Assembly: GCA_016744335.1 (NCBI GenBank)
Contig: JADGEO010000001.1
Coordinates: forward strand, 124,001 to 188,000
Direction: 5' to 3'
Length of the DNA stretch: 64,000 nt
DNA from: Anaerolineales bacterium
GTDB taxonomy: Bacteria; Chloroflexota; Anaerolineae; Anaerolineales; Villigracilaceae
Shown here piece after piece: positions 18,550 to 28,890 of the stretch (position 1 is its first letter; every line of letters begins with the position of its first letter). The translations under genes and the position numbers were made by a program. The notes below the pieces were generated by a model. That model made no database searches and was not told the DNA's origin. It was given only the letters and a program-made list of their open reading frames with translations.

Positions 18550-20004
18550 ATGCCTATACATTTCGGAACAGACGGCTGGCGTGCCGTTATCTCAGATTCT
18601 TTTACCTTTGCTAATTTGCGCATGGTAGCGCAAGCCATTGCAGATGCCGTTGCTTCGGGACATTTTGATCAAAACTCAAATGCAAGCCCCGATGAAAACA
18701 AATTCGTGGTCGGCTTTGACACTCGTTTTCTTTCAGACCGCTACGCTGGCGAAATTTCACGTGTTTTAGCGGCAAATGGATTCACCGTACATTTGACCCA
18801 AGCCGATGCACCAGGACCCGCAGTTTCTTACGCGGTAAAAAACCTGAATGCTGTGGCGGGTATTATGCTCACCGCATCTCATAATGCCCCGCGCTATAAC
18901 GGGATTAAGCTAAAAGCCTCTTATGGTGGCTCTGCCTTGCCCGTACAATGTCGGCGCGTAGAAGTTTATATCAATGACAATGAAGAAAGAGCACGGGGAC
19001 CGAACTTGATGAGCTTTAAAAAAGCGCGTGCGGCAGGTTTGATTAAGAAATTCAACCCACTCCCCGATTATTATGCTCATTTGCGCACGGTCATTGATTC
19101 CGATTTGATTGCGGATAACCCTCAACGCATTGTCGTTGATTCTATGTACGGCTCAGGGCGCGGTGCAATTAAGGGATTTTTACAAGGAACAGGCTGTGAA
19201 GTGGCAGAGATTAGGCATAAGCTAAATCCTGGCTTTGGCGGCGTTCACCCTGAACCCATAGGCAAAAATTTAGATGCGCTCGCCAGCGCAATTAGCACCG
19301 GCATGGGAGACTTCGGTCTCGCCACAGATGGGGATGCAGACCGCATCGGCGCAATGGATGAACGTGGCAATTTCGTTGATCCGCATAAAATTATGGCTCT
19401 TGCGCTCAAGCATCTAGTTGAAAAACGCGGCATGAGTGGTGCAGTTGTACGCACCGTTTCAACAACGCGAATGATCGATAGGCTTGCCAAGAAATATGGG
19501 CTCAAAGTTTACGAAACCCCTGTTGGCTTCAACCATATCGCCGATTATATGATGAGTGAAGATGTGCTCATGGGCGGCGAAGAATCTGGTGGAATTTCCT
19601 TTAAGGGACATATCCCTGAAGGCGATGGCGTGCTAATGGGCTTGCTCATTGTTGAAATGGTCGCCGCGGCACAAAAGCCACTCCACGAGATGGTTAGTGA
19701 CTTGCTCAAAGAAGTAGGACCTGCCCATTATCAGCGCACCGATTTGCGCCTTAAGCGTCCTGTAGAAAAAACCGAAATGACTGAGTACCTCACCAAGCAA
19801 GCACCTGCCGAAATCGCTGAACAAAAAGTAGTTGAAATCAGCGCAAGCGATGGCGTGAAATATATTCTCGCAGATGATTCTTGGCTTCTCATTCGTCCAT
19901 CTGGCACAGAACCCGTTTTACGCGTTTACGCCGAGGGGCGCAGTGAAGAGACGGTGCAGGCGTTGTTGAAATACGGAGAGAGCGTAGCAGAGTCAGTCGT
20001 TTAG
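18550..20004 (+). CDS. Phosphoglucomutase/phosphomannomutase family enzyme
   Basis: A 484-residue alpha-D-phosphohexomutase that moves phosphate between C1 and C6 of a hexose. All four active-site loops are present: TASHNAPRYNG with the phosphoserine, DGDADR for Mg2+, GGEESGG for sugar binding and RPSGTEPVLRVYAE for the phosphate. GEESGG is the form seen in glucose-type mutases, so phosphoglucomutase is the better guess, but mannose or glucosamine specificity cannot be excluded. The SD is AAGGAG. The nearest sugar-nucleotide gene is the SDR at 32070. Confidence 0.92.
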   Translation: MPIHFGTDGWRAVISDSFTFANLRMVAQAIADAVASGHFDQNSNASPDENKFVVGFDTRFLSDRYAGEISRVLAANGFTVHLTQADAPGPAVSYAVKNLNAVAGIMLTASHNAPRYNGIKLKASYGGSALPVQCRRVEVYINDNEERARGPNLMSFKKARAAGLIKKFNPLPDYYAHLRTVIDSDLIADNPQRIVVDSMYGSGRGAIKGFLQGTGCEVAEIRHKLNPGFGGVHPEPIGKNLDALASAISTGMGDFGLATDGDADRIGAMDERGNFVDPHKIMALALKHLVEKRGMSGAVVRTVSTTRMIDRLAKKYGLKVYETPVGFNHIADYMMSEDVLMGGEESGGISFKGHIPEGDGVLMGLLIVEMVAAAQKPLHEMVSDLLKEVGPAHYQRTDLRLKRPVEKTEMTEYLTKQAPAEIAEQKVVEISASDGVKYILADDSWLLIRPSGTEPVLRVYAEGRSEETVQALLKYGESVAESVV

Positions 20005-20009
20005 TTCTC

Positions 20010-20081
20010 AGCTCACGCAAAGTCGCAGAGACGCAAAGAAAATCTTTAAGAACTTTGCGACTTAGCGTCTTTGCGTGAGCT
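20010..20081. repeat. Inverted repeat built from CACGCAAAG units
   Basis: AGCTCACGCAAAG at 20010-20022 pairs with 20069-20081, and inner blocks of CGCAAAG/CTTTGCG pair as well. A degenerate relative lies at about 52030-52110. It separates the mutase and EamA genes and may act as a terminator. Confidence 0.55.
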
Positions 20082-20132
20082 ACTTTTACCCCCGCCACCC
20101 CTGCCTCCCTTGCTCCCCCTGTCACCCATAAT

Positions 20133-21026
20133 ATGAAAAAGCCCTCCTACTCACTTGCCATTACCGAAGCCATTATCGTTAACCTGATTTGGTCTTCTTC
20201 CTTTATCATAGTCAAGATTATCATCGAAGATTTAGGACCTCTCACCATTAGTGGATTGCGCTATCTAATTGGTGCGCTAATTTTGCTCCCCTTTATGTTA
20301 CGAGAAAAAGAAAAAAGCCCCCTCACCAAAAAAATGTGGGGGCTTTTGCTTTTGTTAGGGCTAAGTGCCTATGCCATCGGCAACGGGGCTATGTTTTGGT
20401 CACTCAAATACCTACCCGCAACCACCGTCTCGTTTTTGATGGGAACACTCACCATCACCACGCTAATTGTAGGAATCTTTCTACTCAAAGAAATCCCCAC
20501 AAAATTTCAAGTTATTGGCATTCTCATCACCCTGCTTGGCACAGCCCTATTTTTTGCCAACGGAATTCAAGCGGGTGAGTCGCTCGGCATCATCATCTTC
20601 GGCATTGGCATAATCGGATTCACAACATTTGGCGTTCTCGGCAGAAAAATTGCCAGTGCAGGGAAAGTGGGCACGCTCCGATTGACAACGATACCGCTCG
20701 CGTTGGGAGGCGGGATCACGCTCATCGCCGCCTTTCTGCTGGAAGGAATTCCCTCCGCACCGCCCACAACTTGGGGATTAATTCTCGTCCTTGCCCTTGT
20801 AAATACCGCAATTGGCTATTTTCTTTATAATCACGCCCTACAATCCCTTAATGCCTTTCAAATGAATATCGTGCTAAATCTCACCCCCATCTGGACAGCC
20901 ATATTCGGCTACTTCCTACTCGGCGAGCAACTAGAAACACTTCAGATGCTCGGAATCGCGGTGATGATTGCCGGGGTGATGCTGGTACAGATGAAAACCC
21001 GCCCCAAAATAACGATTGACAGTTAA
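20133..21026 (+). CDS. EamA/DMT-superfamily transporter
   Basis: 297 residues with ten predicted TM helices in two EamA repeats (about 10-140 and 155-290). Typical features are the N-terminal IVNLIWSSSFIIVKIII, GPLTISGLRYLIGALILLP, the ATTVSFLMGTLTITT helix, and the second-repeat NLTPIWTAIFGYFLLGEQL. This is a permease of the drug/metabolite type; most members export amino acids or metabolites. Nearby amino-acid catabolism (Lrp, tyrosine phenol-lyase) makes an amino-acid role possible but unproven. Confidence 0.88.
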   Translation: MKKPSYSLAITEAIIVNLIWSSSFIIVKIIIEDLGPLTISGLRYLIGALILLPFMLREKEKSPLTKKMWGLLLLLGLSAYAIGNGAMFWSLKYLPATTVSFLMGTLTITTLIVGIFLLKEIPTKFQVIGILITLLGTALFFANGIQAGESLGIIIFGIGIIGFTTFGVLGRKIASAGKVGTLRLTTIPLALGGGITLIAAFLLEGIPSAPPTTWGLILVLALVNTAIGYFLYNHALQSLNAFQMNIVLNLTPIWTAIFGYFLLGEQLETLQMLGIAVMIAGVMLVQMKTRPKITIDS

Positions 21027-21044
21027 GCCACCACCAAATCACAG

Positions 21045-21084
21045 AAAAAGGCAGATGTCCCGATTTAGGCATCTGCCTTTTTTG
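21045..21084 (+). terminator. Terminator of the EamA gene
   Basis: AAAAGGCAGATG (21047-21058) pairs with CATCTGCCTTTT (21070-21081), followed by T residues. Confidence 0.85.
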
Positions 21085-21261
21085 ATTCCCACCTCAAACG
21101 TGTTTTAGACTTGAGTGCCTACGGTCAACTTTTTCTCAAAGATGGGCGTTTTGCATAAATTTGCACACTTCTTACCAGAAACTGCAATCAAAAGAAAAGA
21201 AAGAATACCAAGACAAAATATGTATTTAATTTTGAGTTTAAAAGAAAGCGCAAAATAATCA

Positions 21262-21290
21262 TTGACTTTTCTCTCGTTCTAGTATAAATT
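21262..21290 (+). promoter_or_regulatory. Putative promoter of the Lrp/AsnC gene
   Basis: TTGACT at 21262-21267 with TATAAA at 21283-21288 (15-base spacer) or TAAATT two bases later (17-base spacer), in an AT-rich stretch 35 bases before the ATG. Confidence 0.55.
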
Positions 21291-21324
21291 ATCTATACGC
21301 TAAAATCAAAATAGGAAACTCACC

Positions 21325-21783
21325 ATGTTAGACACCCTCGACAAAAAGATTCTAATCGAACTGCAAAAAGATGCCCGCATTAGCAACACAGAATTGGCGC
21401 GCCGCATCAACCTATCCCCGCCTGCAACGTTGACGCGTGTAAAGCGTTTGGAAGAAGATGGATTCATCCAAAGCTACGCGGCAATCGTGAATCGTCAGAA
21501 AGCGGGCTACGATTTGCTCTGCTTTATCAGCGTTAGCTTGCAATTGCACGATACAGATCAGGTAACGGGCTTTATCAAAATCATCAAAGAAATGCCAGAA
21601 GTCTTGGAGTGTCACCACGTTACGGGCGAATATGATTACTTGCTCAAAGTGGTTACGCGCAACACAGAAGATTTAGAAGATTTCTTGATGAACAGGCTCA
21701 CCCCCGTCTCTGGCGTGGCGCGGATTCATACCAATTTGGTTTTGCGTGAAGCTAAGTCTACGAGTGAAATACCTTTGAAATAA
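21325..21783 (+). CDS. Lrp/AsnC-family transcriptional regulator
   Basis: A 152-residue regulator. The N-terminal HTH (LDKKILIELQKDARISNTEL read in parts, then LARRINLSPPATLTRVKRLE) is followed by the AsnC/RAM ligand domain (about 65-140) with VLECHHVTGEYDYLLKV and LEDFLMNRL. Such proteins sense amino acids and form octamers on DNA. It is placed 183 bases before, and on the same strand as, a tyrosine phenol-lyase gene, so it probably controls that gene in response to tyrosine or another amino acid. A fold-back element lies between them. Confidence 0.92.
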   Translation: MLDTLDKKILIELQKDARISNTELARRINLSPPATLTRVKRLEEDGFIQSYAAIVNRQKAGYDLLCFISVSLQLHDTDQVTGFIKIIKEMPEVLECHHVTGEYDYLLKVVTRNTEDLEDFLMNRLTPVSGVARIHTNLVLREAKSTSEIPLK

Positions 21784-21799
21784 TTTGAAAGCACAGCCG

Positions 21800-23376
<1,577 letters not shown>

Positions 23377-23386
23377 ATAAAAAGCA

Positions 23387-23483
23387 AGACCCGAAAGGTT
23401 TTATTCGCGCGATAGTCAAATGAAAAGCTATGCTTTCAAAAGCATCTCATGAAAAACATGTTGCGATAAAACCTTTCGGGTCT
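23387..23483. repeat. Inverted repeat with 61-base loop behind tpl
   Basis: AGACCCGAAAGGTTTTAT (23387-23404) is exactly complementary to 23466-23483. It has the same architecture as 18433-18526 (long perfect arms, about 60-base loop). Confidence 0.6.
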
Positions 23484-23723
23484 CATGCAGTTTAGATTGT
23501 TTTGCTAGACCCGATGTACAGCGCATCTTGCAGATGCAACGCACATCTCTCGTTGGATTAGTCCCTAAAGGTTTCAAAAACCTTTAAGGAATTCTTTTTA
23601 AGGGGGATATAAAACCGCTACGCGCGTGACCTTTGGCTTGCTACCGTTAATGCTGGCAAAAAACGCATTTCCCCGAATCAAAAAACCCTGACAGGTTTTA
23701 TTATTTACATTAGAGCACAGAAA
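23484..23723. other. Repeat-rich gap between tpl and the TIR fusion
   Basis: No gene. It contains a GCATCT/AGATGC hairpin (about 23523-23537) resembling 35402-35426, an AAAGGTTT/AAACCTTT hairpin near 23571, a degenerate MITE-like end near 23600 and half of the CCTGACAGG palindrome at 23687. Confidence 0.4.
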
Positions 23724-24986
23724 TTAAGAGATGGGAGAAATACACAAACGAAAACCAACGGCGTGGAGGAACATGTAGTCGAGCTTATAACCACGAAAGC
23801 GAAACGCACAACGAATTTTTCTTTTATTGTCCTCCCAAGATCCCCCTTTTATTACGCGAAAATCACTTGCCTTGCCATCCTCTCTTCCATCATCAAACCT
23901 GTAAGGGTATTTGAAAGAAGATACATCCAATTCATCCCCCCACAAAGAACGTGTTCTTTCCCAAACATTTCCTGTCATATCAGCAATGCCGTAAAAACTA
24001 TCACCTTGTGGAGAGAATTTTCCCACAGGCGTAGTCTCATGGGCACCACTTTCTTTGGAGTTACATCTGTTTTTATTAAACTTATCACCCCAAGGATATT
24101 GATTCCCATCAGGACCACGGGCAGCTTTTTCCCATTCTGCTTCGGATGGGAGGCAAAAACGAAAACCTTTTGGCAACTTGCTACCATATTTTTTATCCAG
24201 CCATTCTATATACTCTTGAGCCTCAAAGTAAGCCATAGTCTTCACAGGGTGCTCTGCATCTTCTCGAGAAATAACTTGATCGCGTGCCATACGCGCATAT
24301 AATCTATTCGTGAGCGGGTAACGGGCAATATAAAAATCATAGTCAAGATAAACAAGATGTTCTGGTTTTGCCGCACCTTCGTAAGCATTAATATCATCTG
24401 CCCCCATCCAAAATTCACCAGCAGGGATATGAAGAAATTCCATGCCTGCAAAGGTATAAATTTTATGTTTACTATTTTTTTTGCTGTTTGGCACACTTTT
24501 TTGCGTAACAACAGCGGAAACAATCTTTTTAGATTTCTTTGAAACAGTTTTTTCTAAAATCTCTAAACTTTCCGCTCTAATTTTCAAAGATTTCAACAAC
24601 TTCTCTTGTGCGTTGCTCTCAAAATAATCCACCCATTGATATTTATTCAGTTTACGCGGCGGCGTGCAATCATCTAAACGCAAAGGAATGACATAAATTG
24701 TCCCCTCTGGTTTTTCTTCGGCATAGCTCAGGGCGCGTTTGAATTCTCTTTGTACATAGCCTTCTTTCGCTACAGATTCTCGAGAGAGACAAGCGATAAT
24801 CACATCTGCGTCACGAAAGGCTTTGTAGATTTCGTAATCCCAATCCATGCCGGGGAGGAGTTCTTCTTCATCCAGCCAGAGGGAAATCCAGGTCTCTTTT
24901 GATAGAGCTTGGTAAAGTTTCCGCACAGCGGGTTTATCTTGTGAAGCGTGAGCGATGAATACGTTTAGGGGTCGGGCTTCGGGCAT
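23724..24986 (-). CDS. TIR-formylglycine-generating-enzyme (C-lectin fold) fusion protein
   Basis: 420 residues. The N-terminal TIR domain (about 7-135) has VFIAHASQDK, ISLWLDEEELLPG, DVIIACLSRES and E81 in GYVQREFKRAL, the likely NADase glutamate. A basic linker (about 140-180) joins an FGE/SUMF1-type C-lectin domain (about 187-418): FLHIPAGEFWMG, RYPLTNRLYA, CLPSEAEWEKAARG, YPWGD, MTGNVWE, and KGGSW to GFRLCI at the end. TIR domains of this type often act in NAD-depleting defence. FGE-fold domains often serve as binding or diversified surfaces, so the pair could be a sensor-effector. No diversity-generating reverse transcriptase is in the window. The SD is GGGAG. Confidence 0.85.
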   Translation of the reverse strand: MPEARPLNVFIAHASQDKPAVRKLYQALSKETWISLWLDEEELLPGMDWDYEIYKAFRDADVIIACLSRESVAKEGYVQREFKRALSYAEEKPEGTIYVIPLRLDDCTPPRKLNKYQWVDYFESNAQEKLLKSLKIRAESLEILEKTVSKKSKKIVSAVVTQKSVPNSKKNSKHKIYTFAGMEFLHIPAGEFWMGADDINAYEGAAKPEHLVYLDYDFYIARYPLTNRLYARMARDQVISREDAEHPVKTMAYFEAQEYIEWLDKKYGSKLPKGFRFCLPSEAEWEKAARGPDGNQYPWGDKFNKNRCNSKESGAHETTPVGKFSPQGDSFYGIADMTGNVWERTRSLWGDELDVSSFKYPYRFDDGREDGKASDFRVIKGGSWEDNKRKIRCAFRFRGYKLDYMFLHAVGFRLCISPIS

Positions 24987-25073
24987 GGGTGGCTCCCTGT
25001 TGGTGAATTTGTGATGGGATTATATCAGTAGGTCAGTGAATCAGTAAATCAGTGGATCAGCTTTCAGTCAAAT

Positions 25074-25098
25074 CGCCGCCGAGGACGGCGGCTGGAGC
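25074..25098. repeat. CCGCCGAGGACGGCGG palindromic repeat, second copy
   Basis: Same sequence as 15751-15775 except one base. Confidence 0.65.
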
Positions 25099-25100
25099 GT

Positions 25101-25141
25101 TAAAGAAAAAGATACCGAGTATTTTGAAAACACTCGGTATC
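25101..25141 (-). terminator. Likely terminator of the ABC exporter operon
   Basis: GATACCGAGTATTTT (25111-25125) pairs with 25127-25141 with one mismatch. On the minus strand a TCTTTTTCTTT run follows, 65 bases past the permease stop. Confidence 0.65.
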
Positions 25142-25204
25142 TCTGATTTACTGTTTTTCACTATTTCCTGATTTACAACTTCCTGATTTACTGTCCTAAC
25201 TGAC

Positions 25205-26434
25205 CTACTCGTACCGAAGTGCCTCCACTGGCACTAAGTTTGCCGCACGGTTGGCGGGATAAATGCCAAAGAAGAGTCCGACTGCGGCAGAGAAAAGGGT
25301 GGCGAGGAGAACCGCGTCCATGCCAACGACTGGCTCAAAAGGCGTGCCAGATTTTGTAGCAACGATCCCGACCACGAAACCAATAGCCCACCCCAGGGCG
25401 ATGCCTATTAATCCGCCAACAAGACTGAGCAAGGACGATTCGACCAAGAATTGGGTCAAAATATCGCGTTTTCGAGCACCCAAAGCTTTTCGTAAGCCAA
25501 TCTCGCGCGTCCGCTCTGTCACAGAAACAAGCATGATGTTCATGATGCCAATTCCACCCACGAGCAGGGAGATGGCGGCAATCCCACCAATGAAGACGGT
25601 TAAGATATTTGTAATCGAAGAGGCTGTATCCACCATATCTTGCTGAGAAAAGACGGTGAAATCATTTTCGCCAACTGCTGTGCGATGCCGCTGGGCAATA
25701 ATTTGCGAAACTTCTTCCTCGGCAGAGAGTACCGAATCGGCATCGATGGCTTGAACAAATATCACGTCTACCGCATCGGCAGGCACTCGGCGAAGAATAC
25801 GAGTTTGCGCGGTGCTAAAGGGAATCAGGATTTCATTATCCTGACTGCCCATCATGCCACCACCGCGCTCTTCGAGCACGCCGATTACGCGAAAAGGTTG
25901 CCCTTCGATCCGCACAGTTTCACCAACAAGTCCTTCACGTCTGTCGAAAAGGGTATCGGCGACTTCAACGCCAAGTAATGCAACGGAGGCGCGCTCTAGC
26001 ATATGCTCTTCACTGATTTCTTCGCCTTCTACAACTGTGTAATTTCGTACAGGGAAGTATTCGGGGGTTACGCCAGTGAGGGTGACAGTGCTTGCTTCTC
26101 CACTATAAGAGACTTCGGAACTCCCCTGTAAAACAGGGGCTACTGCTTCAATGGAAGGCGCAGAAAATGTGTCGGAGAGAGCTTCAGAATCACTAATCGT
26201 GAGTGGTTCTGGGTTGCGAATAGATTCATCTTCACCGCCGCGGAAAACAAAAAGCAGATTAGTGCCAATGCCACTCAGCGAGCCTAAAATAGTGTCTTGT
26301 GCGCCAGCACCAAGTGCCAACATGGCGATAACCGCCGCAACACCAATCACAATACCTAAAATTGTCAAACTGGAACGAACCTTATTGCCATTTAGACTTT
26401 CGAGTGCTTCAATAACAGGTTGCCAAACATTCAT
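25205..26434 (-). CDS. MacB-like ABC exporter permease
   Basis: 409 residues with the MacB/FtsX layout: one TM helix (about 15-40, [17 protein letters not shown]), a large extracytoplasmic MacB_PCD domain (about 45-250), and three C-terminal TM helices (about 280-400) with [17 protein letters not shown] and [15 protein letters not shown]. It forms the membrane part of a mechanotransmission-type ABC exporter for peptides, antibiotics or lipoproteins. It overlaps the ATPase gene by 4 bases (ATGA) in the order adaptor, ATPase, permease. The cell type suggests no outer membrane, so the system would end at the cell surface. Confidence 0.92.
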   Translation of the reverse strand: MNVWQPVIEALESLNGNKVRSSLTILGIVIGVAAVIAMLALGAGAQDTILGSLSGIGTNLLFVFRGGEDESIRNPEPLTISDSEALSDTFSAPSIEAVAPVLQGSSEVSYSGEASTVTLTGVTPEYFPVRNYTVVEGEEISEEHMLERASVALLGVEVADTLFDRREGLVGETVRIEGQPFRVIGVLEERGGGMMGSQDNEILIPFSTAQTRILRRVPADAVDVIFVQAIDADSVLSAEEEVSQIIAQRHRTAVGENDFTVFSQQDMVDTASSITNILTVFIGGIAAISLLVGGIGIMNIMLVSVTERTREIGLRKALGARKRDILTQFLVESSLLSLVGGLIGIALGWAIGFVVGIVATKSGTPFEPVVGMDAVLLATLFSAAVGLFFGIYPANRAANLVPVEALRYE

Positions 26435-27117
26435 TTTGCCTCCTCCTTGCGAACTTTTCCATCATGCAAACGAATGACGCGTTCGGCTTGTGCCGCTATT
26501 TTGGGGTCGTGTGTGATGATAATGAGGGTGGTGCCTTTTTCTTTATTAAGGTTAAGGAGCAAATCCATAATCTCTTGCCCAACTTTTGAATCAAGGTTAC
26601 CCGTTGGCTCGTCTGCCATCACTATGGAGGGATCGTTAACGAGCGCACGAGCAATGGCTACGCGCTGTTGTTGTCCACCAGAGAGTTCGGTGGGGCGATG
26701 ATCCATACGGTCACCAAGCCCCACTGCTTCGAGTGCTTGGCGCGCCTTTTCTTTACGCCCCCCCGCTATGTTGGAATAGCGCAAGGGAAGCTCAACATTT
26801 GACAAAGCCGAAGAACGTGGGAGTAAGTTAAAGCTCTGAAAAACAAATCCGACTTTACGATTCCGAATATCAGCTAATTGGTCATCATCTAAATCAGCAA
26901 CTATTTCATCGTCTAAAATATATTCTCCACTAGAGGGCAGGTCTAGGCACCCTAGCGTATTCATCAAAGTTGATTTACCAGAACCAGATGCGCCCACAAT
27001 CGCAACCACTTCGCCGCGTTTTATATCTAGAGAAACACCACGCAAAGCGTGCACTTCCATCTCGCCCATTTTATATACTTTTGTTAAATCTCGCGCAATA
27101 ATAACGGAGTCTGTCAT
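26431..27117 (-). CDS. MacB/LolD-type ABC transporter ATPase
   Basis: The 228-residue ATPase has Walker [10 protein letters not shown], the Q loop [10 protein letters not shown], signature LSGGQQQR, Walker [13 protein letters not shown] and the H-loop IITHD. This wording is typical of the MacB/LolD/FtsE class that powers FtsX-fold permeases. The adaptor stop codon directly abuts its start, and its end overlaps the permease start by 4 bases. Confidence 0.95.
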   Translation of the reverse strand: MTDSVIIARDLTKVYKMGEMEVHALRGVSLDIKRGEVVAIVGASGSGKSTLMNTLGCLDLPSSGEYILDDEIVADLDDDQLADIRNRKVGFVFQSFNLLPRSSALSNVELPLRYSNIAGGRKEKARQALEAVGLGDRMDHRPTELSGGQQQRVAIARALVNDPSIVMADEPTGNLDSKVGQEIMDLLLNLNKEKGTTLIIITHDPKIAAQAERVIRLHDGKVRKEEAK

Positions 27118-28392
27118 CTAACGCCCTCCCATTGGACCGCCACCATTTCCTATAAGCGGCTCACTAGGTGGATTAAGGACAATCAAGGCACCTTCTTCGA
27201 CATTATCAGAAACTAACACGCTCTCCCCATTTGCCGATGCGCCCAAACGAACAATAACCATTTTGGGAAGATCGTCTTCGAACAAATAGACCACTCTATC
27301 GCCATCCACTAAGCGAACGGCTTTATTTGGAATAAGGATTACATCTTCAATTTCTTTAACAACGATATTCACCGCGGCCGTCATGCCGGGGCGCACAAGG
27401 TTATCGGCATCCAGCAATTCTACGGTAATGGGAAAGTTTATAACACCTTGCACCTCATTGCCTATTTGCCCTACTTCGACCACTTTTCCGCTATAGTCTT
27501 TTTCTAAAACAGCATCAAAAGAAAGAGAAACCGTTTGACCAAGCTCAACACTGTTAATATCAATTTCAGAAAGCTCAACATCTACAAGAAGTTTGCTAAA
27601 ATCGTCAATACGAAAAGCGAGTGTTCCTGCACTAACTTGGTCCCCTGGCATTGTGTCAATTTGTGTGATTGTGCCTTCAAAAGGAGCGGTTATATGCGCC
27701 ATATCTAGCGTTGCTTGCGCCGCGTCGACACGCGCCTGTGCGGCGGTGACATCCGCTTCATTGGGCCCTTCGGCAACACGTTCCAAAGCACGAAGCGCAT
27801 CATCGTGTTCCGCTTGTTTCAAAGCAAGGTCCTGCTCAGATATTTCAATGGTTTCATCATCCGCCGCATCTACTTTGACAGTTTTAACCCGAGGAATTCT
27901 CCCCCATCTTGTATCTTCGTAAACTATAATGTCATATTCATAAGGATCATCCAAAGAATCTCTATAGTTTTGTGCCTTTTCTAAAGCCTCTTCTGCTTCA
28001 TACAAAGTCACTCGTGCTTGTGCCGCAGTTGTACCCGATTGAAGCAAATCATCTAATGCTTTTTCTGCACTTACCAAATCGGCTTCTGCCAAAATGATAT
28101 TTTGCGCGAGGGAGGTGTTTTCTAGCGAAGCAAGAACAACATCTTTACTAACTCTATCACTGATATTAACTTCAACATGCTCTACAGTGCCACTAGTTTG
28201 CCAACTTAGCAAAGCACTTTGGTTAGAACGCACAGTACCAGTTGCCCCCACAGTCGCTGTTAAATTGCCGCTTTCTACTTTTTGTGTTTGGAATTCACTG
28301 CCCACATCTTTTTTTGCGTTATTTTGTATCACAAAAAATGCGCCCGCTGCAACAGCAATTACCACGGCAATAATAATCAAGGTTTTTTTCAT
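27118..28392 (-). CDS. HlyD/MacA-type periplasmic adaptor
   Basis: 424 residues. An N-terminal anchor helix (4-22) is followed by a lipoyl half-motif (GTVRSNQSALLSWQTSGTVE in parts), a long coiled-coil hairpin (about 95-225, rich in Ala, Glu and Gln) and the return lipoyl segment (ITAPFEGTITQIDTMPGDQV). A beta-barrel and membrane-proximal domain (about 270-400; VRPGMTAAVNIVVKE, LIPNKAVR) come next. It ends in a Gly/Pro/Arg tail. It is the adaptor of the MacAB-like exporter encoded behind it, and first gene of the operon, with SD GGAGG. Confidence 0.92.
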   Translation of the reverse strand: MKKTLIIIAVVIAVAAGAFFVIQNNAKKDVGSEFQTQKVESGNLTATVGATGTVRSNQSALLSWQTSGTVEHVEVNISDRVSKDVVLASLENTSLAQNIILAEADLVSAEKALDDLLQSGTTAAQARVTLYEAEEALEKAQNYRDSLDDPYEYDIIVYEDTRWGRIPRVKTVKVDAADDETIEISEQDLALKQAEHDDALRALERVAEGPNEADVTAAQARVDAAQATLDMAHITAPFEGTITQIDTMPGDQVSAGTLAFRIDDFSKLLVDVELSEIDINSVELGQTVSLSFDAVLEKDYSGKVVEVGQIGNEVQGVINFPITVELLDADNLVRPGMTAAVNIVVKEIEDVILIPNKAVRLVDGDRVVYLFEDDLPKMVIVRLGASANGESVLVSDNVEEGALIVLNPPSEPLIGNGGGPMGGR

Positions 28393-28890
28393 TTTTCTAT
28401 GCCTCCATTGGCAGAGGTGCGAATCACCTCTATAAAGATTGTTTGCTAAATAGCACCCTCGTAGTTTCTCATAAACTCATGAAGAAAAGATGAAGGTTTT
28501 GCGAAAGCACAGTCTACTTTCACAAAACCTTATTATAAATGAAATCAAGAAACTATACGAAGGCAATTTGATAGAATCTGGACGCAACGCGCTCGTTTTT
28601 GGCATGCGTACAATAACCAAACAACTGCGAGGCGTGAACGCGATTCTGCTAAAGGCCGCTCAAAAGACATTTGAGGGCAATCAAGTTTAGGTCGCGCACG
28701 TCGCGGCGGGGAGAATCCGTCTAAAAAATCATCAATATCCATTCACCTCCGCATATTTTCCAAGTATAATAATTACCTTTCATATGTTATGACCATTGTC
28801 GTTTGATTTCGTGACATAAAAACCTGTGTTCACCACCAAAGATTAGGTATCATCCTTCTGCTATTTTTATAAATCTCGTTGGAGGTAAGT
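28393..28890. other. Divergent intergenic region (exporter / GltD-like)
   Basis: This 498-base region must hold promoters for both divergent units. Visible structure: an imperfect inverted repeat AAGGTTTTGCGAAAG (28493-28507) with 28517-28531, and one possible small minus-strand gene at 28545-28742. I could not fix the promoters. Confidence 0.4.
28545..28742 (-). CDS. Possible small protein of unknown function
   Basis: 65 residues starting MDIDDFLDGF. The only support is a full-length anti-SD match (GGAGGTGA) directly before the ATG. The composition (many Arg, Leu and Cys) is not strongly protein-like, and the spacing between SD and ATG is tight. It may be spurious. Confidence 0.2.
   Translation of the reverse strand: MDIDDFLDGFSPPRRARPKLDCPQMSFERPLAESRSRLAVVWLLYACQKRARCVQILSNCLRIVS

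Larger units (their letters stand above)
25027..25209. repeat. Fold-back element at the 3' end of the ABC permease gene
   Basis: The left arm AGTAGGTCAGTGAATCAG..AAATCAG (25027-25052) is inversely repeated at 25182-25209. It encloses short ATCAGT repeats, the GC palindrome at 25074 and the hairpin at 25111. The permease stop codon TAG lies inside the right arm. Confidence 0.6.
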
